In this document: positions 63,264 through 64,000 of the stretch, piece by piece | Layout of the letters: every line of letters begins with the position of its first letter | How positions within the stretch are numbered: the first letter of the stretch is position 1 | From: Rhodospirillum sp. | Lineage (GTDB): Bacteria > Pseudomonadota > Alphaproteobacteria > Dongiales > Dongiaceae | Length of the DNA stretch: 64,000 nucleotides | Direction of reading: 5' to 3' | Assembly: GCA_013822765.1 (NCBI GenBank) | Contig: PNKY01000017.1 | Location: forward strand, 1-64,000 | Notes under the pieces: model-generated | What the model saw: the letters and a program-made list of their open reading frames with translations, nothing else | The model's database searches: none | What the model was told of the DNA's origin: nothing | Program-made: the position numbers and the translations under genes

Positions 63264-64000
63264 ATGGACTTCGGCCTGACCTCGGAACAGCAAATGCTGG
63301 TCGACAGCATCCGCGCCTTCGTCGAAGCGGAGCTGAAACCGCACGAAGAAGAGGTCGAGCGCACCAACACGGTGCGGCCGGAGCTGATCCAGCACATCCA
63401 CGCCGCCGCCATCAAGAACGGCTTCTATGCCGCCAACATGCCGGAGGAGCTGGGCGGTGGTGGCCTCGATCATGTTGCGCTGACCTTGATGGAGCGCGAA
63501 CTCGGCCGCACTTCGTTCGCGCTGCAATACGCGGTGGCGCGGCCCAGCAACATCCTGCGCGCCTGCCAGGGCGAGCAGGTCGAGCGCTACCTGCTGCCCG
63601 CCATCCGCGGCGAGCGGGTCGAATGCCTGGGACTGACTGAGCCCAATGCCGGCTCGGACCTGCGCTCCATGCAGACGCGTGCCGAGGCCGACGGCGACGA
63701 TTTCGTCATCAACGGCACCAAGCACTTTATCTCCTATGCCGATGTCGCGGACTTCATCGTGCTGTTTGCGGCCAGCGGCGTCGAAGAGACCAGCAAGGGG
63801 TCGAAGAAGAAAATCACCTCGTTCCTGGTCGACAAGGACACCAAGGGCCTGGACGTGCGCATGGGCCCCCACTCCGTGTCCCATCGCGGCTTTCACCACT
63901 GCGAGCTGGTCTTCAACAACTGCCGTGTGAAGAAGGGCCAAGTGCTGGGCGAGGTGCATCGCGGCTTCGATGTCGCCAACCAGTGGCTCGGCGCCACCCG
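63264..64000 (+). CDS. Acyl-CoA dehydrogenase (3' part cut by window end)
   Basis: At least 245 residues, no stop before the end of the window. The N-terminal helical domain (MDFGLTSEQQMLVDSIRAFV, FYAANMPEELGGGGLDHVAL) and flavin region GLTEPNAGSDLRSMQTRAEA plus SHRGFHHCELVFNNCRVKKG are typical; the C-terminal part with the catalytic Glu is beyond the window. In carnitine clusters such genes may act on crotonobetainyl-CoA or gamma-butyrobetainyl-CoA (CaiA-like). It starts 14 bp after the thioesterase gene, in the same operon. Confidence 0.88.
   Translation, partial: MDFGLTSEQQMLVDSIRAFVEAELKPHEEEVERTNTVRPELIQHIHAAAIKNGFYAANMPEELGGGGLDHVALTLMERELGRTSFALQYAVARPSNILRACQGEQVERYLLPAIRGERVECLGLTEPNAGSDLRSMQTRAEADGDDFVINGTKHFISYADVADFIVLFAASGVEETSKGSKKKITSFLVDKDTKGLDVRMGPHSVSHRGFHHCELVFNNCRVKKGQVLGEVHRGFDVANQWLGAT

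Overview
The window comes from a GC-rich alphaproteobacterium. Support comes from the imuA-imuB-dnaE2 SOS mutagenesis cassette with a GAAC-N7-GAAC LexA operator, the conserved block yacG-rng-maf-infA ... LMW-PTP-UPF0262-hisG-DUF2948-murA, the DUF1489 and DUF2380 families, and kinases of the HDFNNLL type. Gene content looks Rhodospirillales- or Hyphomicrobiales-like, but I cannot name a genus from sequence alone.

Layout. 1-2.5 kb: chromate resistance pair (rhodanese-ChrB-like protein, ChrA). 2.5-6.7 kb: DUF1489 protein, lipoprotein, isochorismatase-like hydrolase, RhlE-type DEAD-box helicase and an exported Gly-rich/acidic protein. 6.9-12.6 kb: LexA-controlled mutasome imuA-imuB-dnaE2, with two copies of a ~104-bp palindromic repeat bracketing dnaE2. 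12.7-19.0 kb: a fumarylacetoacetase-superfamily hydratase, a large MscS channel, a lone receiver and a PAS-rich hybrid kinase. 19.2-23.9 kb: a small minus-strand operon with a 39-aa membrane peptide, a LuxR-type regulator, an MFS transporter, an SDR and a DUF2380 protein. 24.0-35.8 kb: tRNA-Phe and a housekeeping block on the minus strand, split by a plus-strand sensory cluster (two kinases and an Rcp1-like receiver at 26.5-31.4 kb).

36.0-42.6 kb: a tRNA-Thr gene followed by about 6.4 kb of accessory DNA (glycosyltransferase, NeuD-like acetyltransferase, PhyH dioxygenase, small Tat-lipoprotein, TolB-like membrane protein, small unknowns). It ends in a direct repeat of the tRNA 3' end, the signature of a tRNA-targeted island, although no integrase is visible. 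42.8-49.7 kb continues with accessory genes: an asparagine-synthase-like protein without a glutaminase cysteine, a GST, and an unusual pair made of a DUF6065-SapC fusion and a QueC-like PP-loop protein, then an FAD oxidoreductase.

49.8-64 kb: truncated haemoglobin, a DUF2238 membrane protein, a CocE-type hydrolase with a complete Opp/Dpp-type ABC transporter on the minus strand, an HSL-type esterase and, divergently, a carnitine-catabolism-like operon: AraC/GATase regulator, beta-keto acid cleavage enzyme, L-carnitine dehydrogenase-like enzyme, thioesterase, and an acyl-CoA dehydrogenase cut by the window end. Together these enzymes would turn carnitine into glycine betaine, acetoacetate and free CoA. 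No insertion sequence, CRISPR array, rRNA or phage structural gene was seen.
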